A DNA stretch of 64,000 nucleotides. Source: Bermanella sp047621325 (GTDB lineage Bacteria; Pseudomonadota; Gammaproteobacteria; Pseudomonadales; Oceanobacteraceae). The notes beneath the pieces were generated by a model. The model did no database searches and had not been told where the DNA came from. It saw nothing but the letters and a program-made list of their open reading frames with translations. Below are positions 61,145 through 64,000 of this stretch, piece by piece (position 1 is the first letter of the stretch; each line of letters begins with the position of its first letter). The stretch lies in contig JBLHLT010000015.1 in NCBI GenBank assembly GCA_047621325.1, positions 1 through 64,000 of the forward strand. Reading direction: 5' to 3'. Made by a program: the position numbers and the translations under genes.

Positions 61145-61807
61145 TTATTTATCCTTAGGTAAACCGGCTTGAATCGCACGATTAAGCGTCATTACATTCA
61201 AAAACTTCACACCCGCCATTTCGATACTGCCAACAATCGCGTTGGTTTTATTGGTTAAAACGGCGTGGCTAATTAACAGCGGAATGGCCGCTATCAAACC
61301 AAATGCGGTCGTATTCATGGCTACCGAAATAGAAAGTGATAACAGTTTTGATTTTTCAGCAGGATCGGCATTGGCAACTGCGGTAAATGCAGCAATAAGA
61401 CCAATAATCGTACCCAGTAGACCCAATAGCGTTGCGACATTAGCCAATACCGCAAGGTAACCAGTGCGCTCTTCTAAACGTGGCACCGCTTCCATCATGC
61501 CTTCACTCATGGCCTGCTCAACATCAGCACGCTGCTTGGTCACTTTCATCATATCCAAGCCACAGCCGATCATACGAGAAACCGGTGCGTTATTATCACG
61601 GGTAAACAATGTCATTTTGTCGTGATCATCGGTGCGTAATAACGGTAAAAAATCATCGAATGCTTTTAGATTACGTGATTTCTCGGTATTGAGAAAACGC
61701 CAGCGCTCAACGGTGATTGCAACCCCAATAGCCAATACCAAGGCGATAGGATAAATAAATAAACCACCGTCTTGAAAGAATTTTGCAATTGATGAAAAAA
61801 AGTCCAT
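61145..61807 (-). CDS. ExbB/TolQ/MotA-type proton channel protein
   Basis: 220 residues with three membrane segments: ~16-34 (LFIYPIALVLAIGVAITVE), ~113-138 (LAVLANVATLLGLLGTIIGLIAAFTAV) and ~155-178 (SVAMNTTAFGLIAAIPLLISHA). The conserved Thr residues lining the ExbB channel are present in LLGTIIGL and NTTAFGL. It should form the inner-membrane pentamer with the two ExbD-like proteins. It is the AglR equivalent of the putative motor. Confidence 0.9.
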   Translation of the reverse strand: MDFFSSIAKFFQDGGLFIYPIALVLAIGVAITVERWRFLNTEKSRNLKAFDDFLPLLRTDDHDKMTLFTRDNNAPVSRMIGCGLDMMKVTKQRADVEQAMSEGMMEAVPRLEERTGYLAVLANVATLLGLLGTIIGLIAAFTAVANADPAEKSKLLSLSISVAMNTTAFGLIAAIPLLISHAVLTNKTNAIVGSIEMAGVKFLNVMTLNRAIQAGLPKDK

Positions 61808-61899
61808 AACCTTTTACCTGTAAAAAATAACTGTCTATTGTTAATTATTAAGCAGAAAACCTGCCATATACTTTCTGATTAGCGCCATGTTAATGAGCA

Positions 61900-62163
61900 C
61901 TATCTTCCTTCTAAATTCATTTCGTCATAAATACGCATTGAGCGCAGCATCACATCACGATCTACTGTATCGATGCTTTTTTCATATTTATCTTCTTCTT
62001 TACGATATAAGTTTTCGGTACTACCAGGGCCTTGCCATGACATAAAATAGCTCACAGCGGGTTGCTCTTTATCGCCCACAAACTGGCTTTCTAGTTTTAT
62101 GGGCTCTTCTGCATGCACACTTATCACCGTCAACAAACCAAACAAGCAAACTAATTGCTTCAT
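61900..62163 (-). CDS. Small secreted protein of the ExbBD-TPR cluster
   Basis: 87 residues; not recognised. An 18-residue signal peptide (MKQLVCLFGLLTVISVHA) is followed by a charged mature part with YFMSWQGPGSTENLYRKEEDKYEKSIDTVDRDVMLRSMRIYDEMNLEGR, likely helical. It starts 3 bp after the TPR lipoprotein gene and is separated from exbB by 92 bp, so it belongs to this operon. It probably works in the periplasm. It could be a small accessory of the envelope complex; no family is claimed. Confidence 0.65.
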   Translation of the reverse strand: MKQLVCLFGLLTVISVHAEEPIKLESQFVGDKEQPAVSYFMSWQGPGSTENLYRKEEDKYEKSIDTVDRDVMLRSMRIYDEMNLEGR

Positions 62164-62166
62164 AAA

Positions 62167-62913
62167 TTAGCCCTCAGCGCTGCTCATTAAAGTATTCAGT
62201 TTTGCCTTTTGCTTGGCATCAATAAAACTCTTTTCAATACCGGTTCGGCTTTGAATTTCGTTAAACCAAGCAATGGCCTTTTGATCTTTGTATTGATTCA
62301 AAAACAAATACGCTTCAATGTGCTGCTGTGCCTTTGTCGGTTGATTTAAATACAGGTCATATAAAACACCTAAATTTAAATGCGCCTCTGGGCAATCTTT
62401 CCAAATGCTCAGCACTTGTGCCAATGTATTTTGGGCCACATCAAACTCCCCCATGAGGCGCTGCGCTCTCGCCAATGCGATATAAGCATTAATATTACCC
62501 GGCGTAATTTTAAGCGCTTGCTTGTAATGATCTTGTGCTAATTTAAGTTGTTTTTCTTCTACTGCAATATTCCCCAACAACACCCAAGGCCCCGATAACG
62601 AGGTATCTTTTTGGGTAATAACGCCTAATTTTTGCTTAGCGGTATTAAAGTCATTTGAACGCATGGCTTTTTTAGCCTCGATAAACAGCAGCACCGAACC
62701 TTTATCTATTTTACCTTTAAGTTCTAAGTAAGGATTATCCATCGGTTCATACACAACCGCTTTACCTTGCTCATCGTATGACTGCACTGGCATATACACT
62801 TGTGTGTCTTTTAACTCAACCTTTTGCCCGGCTAATGGCACTTGCATTTTGCTTGAGCACGCGGCCAAAACCAGCACACTCATCATCACTAAACACTGCT
62901 TAACGAATTTCAT
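62167..62913 (-). CDS. TPR lipoprotein (GltE-like candidate)
   Basis: 248 residues from the ATG at 62913 with GAGG seven bases upstream; a GTG one codon earlier is open. Signal peptide with lipobox LAAC, lipid-attachment C19 and Ser at +2, predicting outer-membrane sorting. Residues ~75-200 are TPR repeats (LLGNIAVEEKQLKLAQDHYKQALKITPGNINAYIALARAQRLMGEFDVAQNTLAQVL). The gene overlaps the upstream TPR gene by 14 bp. TPR lipoproteins of this kind (GltE) belong to the conserved core of Glt complexes. Confidence 0.82.
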   Translation of the reverse strand: MKFVKQCLVMMSVLVLAACSSKMQVPLAGQKVELKDTQVYMPVQSYDEQGKAVVYEPMDNPYLELKGKIDKGSVLLFIEAKKAMRSNDFNTAKQKLGVITQKDTSLSGPWVLLGNIAVEEKQLKLAQDHYKQALKITPGNINAYIALARAQRLMGEFDVAQNTLAQVLSIWKDCPEAHLNLGVLYDLYLNQPTKAQQHIEAYLFLNQYKDQKAIAWFNEIQSRTGIEKSFIDAKQKAKLNTLMSSAEG

Positions 62914-64000
62914 CACCGTACCTCGCTAACTCTTCTTCTTTACCAAAACGCATTGGCGACAAACGCTTCATGGCACCATAACTTTTGGATATCCAGTCGT
63001 TATAGTGGCCATCCCAACCTAGCTCGATATTATTCTGATGAATAGTTGCGGCTAATTCAGCGAATGGTTGCGCTTGCTGTGCAATTATATTTTGATACAT
63101 GGCCGTATCTTGATCTGACAATCCTTTTGGAACAGGTGCTTTATTTAACTCACGACTAAAGGTTTCATAAAGATCGGCCATTTTAAAGTTAGACAGCGTT
63201 ACGAACTCCAAAATACCGTATGCCGCTGCTTGCTCATATCGCACCGTTGCGTCTTGTAAATAACCATTTTTCTTTGCCATGCTTTTATCAATTGGCAAGC
63301 GCAAAGAGCGGCGGTTAAATTCCCATGCAAAATAATCGCCGTACTTAGCACTGGCCCAAGCACCTAACCACTGGCTACGTTCTGTACGATCCGCCCCAGC
63401 ATCAGCGTCACCCGCAACAACACGGCGCAACCAGTACAAGTGACGAGGCTTATCATTGGTTTTTTCATATAATTGTGCCAAATGAAAGCGTGCTTCCATA
63501 CGATTACCAAACGGCTTTTCATATTCGTGGGCATACTCTTTATAGTATTCAATGGCTTTATCTAACTGATCGATTTTCTCAAAAAGGCCTGCGGCTATAA
63601 ATAAAGCGTCTTGACGTACCACGGCATCTTTATCTGTTTTATACAATTGCATATATGCCATTGCGGCTTTCTGCCACTGCTCATTTTTCTCAAAAGAAAA
63701 TGCCAATTTACGCGGAAACTCCGGTGCTAACTCGTGAGTAGCAAACTGCTTTTGCAATTGCTTTAACTCTTTGATCGCGCTTGCCCATTGTTTCTCTTCC
63801 AACATCAAAGACACCGCATCATATTGCGCAATTACACGAATCTTTGATTCAGGTGCCAGTTTCTTAACACTTAACAGTTCGTTAATGGCAAGTTGATTAC
63901 TTTTAGCCAGCTTGTGAGCATCCGCTTTTTTATAAATAGAAACGGCAATTTGATTACTAATATCTTGATATTCAGTACTGGTTTTTGCCAGTTTCATATC
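62900..64000 (-). CDS. TPR-repeat protein, N-terminus cut by the window edge
   Basis: The frame is open to base 64000, so the protein begins beyond the window; a Met at 63997 looks internal because no signal or ribosome site can be judged there. The visible 367 codons are helical with TPR-like pairs (LDKAIEYYKEYAHEYEKPFGNRMEARFHLAQLYEKT and related). A C-terminal part contains GILEFVTLSNFKMADLYETFSREL. Likely a periplasmic TPR scaffold, the GltD-type partner of the lipoprotein whose gene overlaps it by 14 bp. Confidence 0.8.
   Translation of the reverse strand, partial: DMKLAKTSTEYQDISNQIAVSIYKKADAHKLAKSNQLAINELLSVKKLAPESKIRVIAQYDAVSLMLEEKQWASAIKELKQLQKQFATHELAPEFPRKLAFSFEKNEQWQKAAMAYMQLYKTDKDAVVRQDALFIAAGLFEKIDQLDKAIEYYKEYAHEYEKPFGNRMEARFHLAQLYEKTNDKPRHLYWLRRVVAGDADAGADRTERSQWLGAWASAKYGDYFAWEFNRRSLRLPIDKSMAKKNGYLQDATVRYEQAAAYGILEFVTLSNFKMADLYETFSRELNKAPVPKGLSDQDTAMYQNIIAQQAQPFAELAATIHQNNIELGWDGHYNDWISKSYGAMKRLSPMRFGKEEELARYGDEIR

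Overview
The window looks like a chromosomal segment of a marine gammaproteobacterium of the Oceanospirillales/Pseudomonadales type. The evidence is a FleQ/FleSR/FlhF/FleN polar-flagellum regulatory set, a Pseudomonas-like order fliA-cheY-cheZ-cheA-cheB-motC-motD-parC-parP-cheW, and moderate base composition. The genus cannot be fixed from this sequence. Almost every gene lies on the minus strand, so transcription runs from high to low coordinates.

Region 1 (1-6300) is accessory. It holds a non-coding stretch with hairpin-forming short repeats, two related DUF6160/FilA-like secreted proteins (636-2739), a secreted hypothetical protein, a MITE-like inverted-repeat element (3523-3773), and a tandem array of a 174-bp unit (3995-4740) built from facing REP-like hairpins. 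These are followed by tRNA-Glu and tRNA-Ala genes behind a shared sigma-70 promoter, a periplasmic rhodanese, and a second REP pair.

Region 2 (6313-51785) is one of the two halves of a polar flagellar and chemotaxis locus. Read in the direction of transcription it runs: fliS; the regulators fleQ and fleS-fleR; basal body and export genes fliE-F-G-H-I-J; an embedded second chemosensory module (STAS, CheY, CheA, CheW, a PAS-rich MCP with a CheR-tethering tail, CheR, CheD, CheB); an HsbA-HsbR-HptB partner-switching set; fliK; fliL-M-N-O-P-Q-R-flhB; a GNAT gene on the other strand; flhA-flhF-fleN-fliA; and the main motility chemotaxis genes through motC/motD, the ParC/ParP polar array-positioning proteins, CheW and a DUF2802 protein. 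Good -24/-12 (sigma-54) sites precede fleS, fliE, fliK, fliL and flhA, consistent with FleQ/FleR control. No flg genes, fliC or fliD are present, so the other half must lie elsewhere.

Region 3 (52053-64000) begins with a plus-strand TPR-methyltransferase divergent from fliS. Next is a 1559-residue predicted lipoprotein with a beta-propeller start, two long Pro-Val-Asp tripeptide arrays and a c-type heme motif in an HzsA-like C-terminus. Last is a seven-gene envelope cluster: TPR protein (cut by the window edge), TPR lipoprotein, small secreted protein, ExbB/TolQ-like, two ExbD/TolR-like proteins and an AgmX/TonB-like protein. This resembles the AglRQS motor plus Glt core known from Myxococcus gliding. 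It is the best candidate here for a poorly described system, in particular because one of the two ExbD-like subunits has Asn where the proton-carrying Asp is expected.
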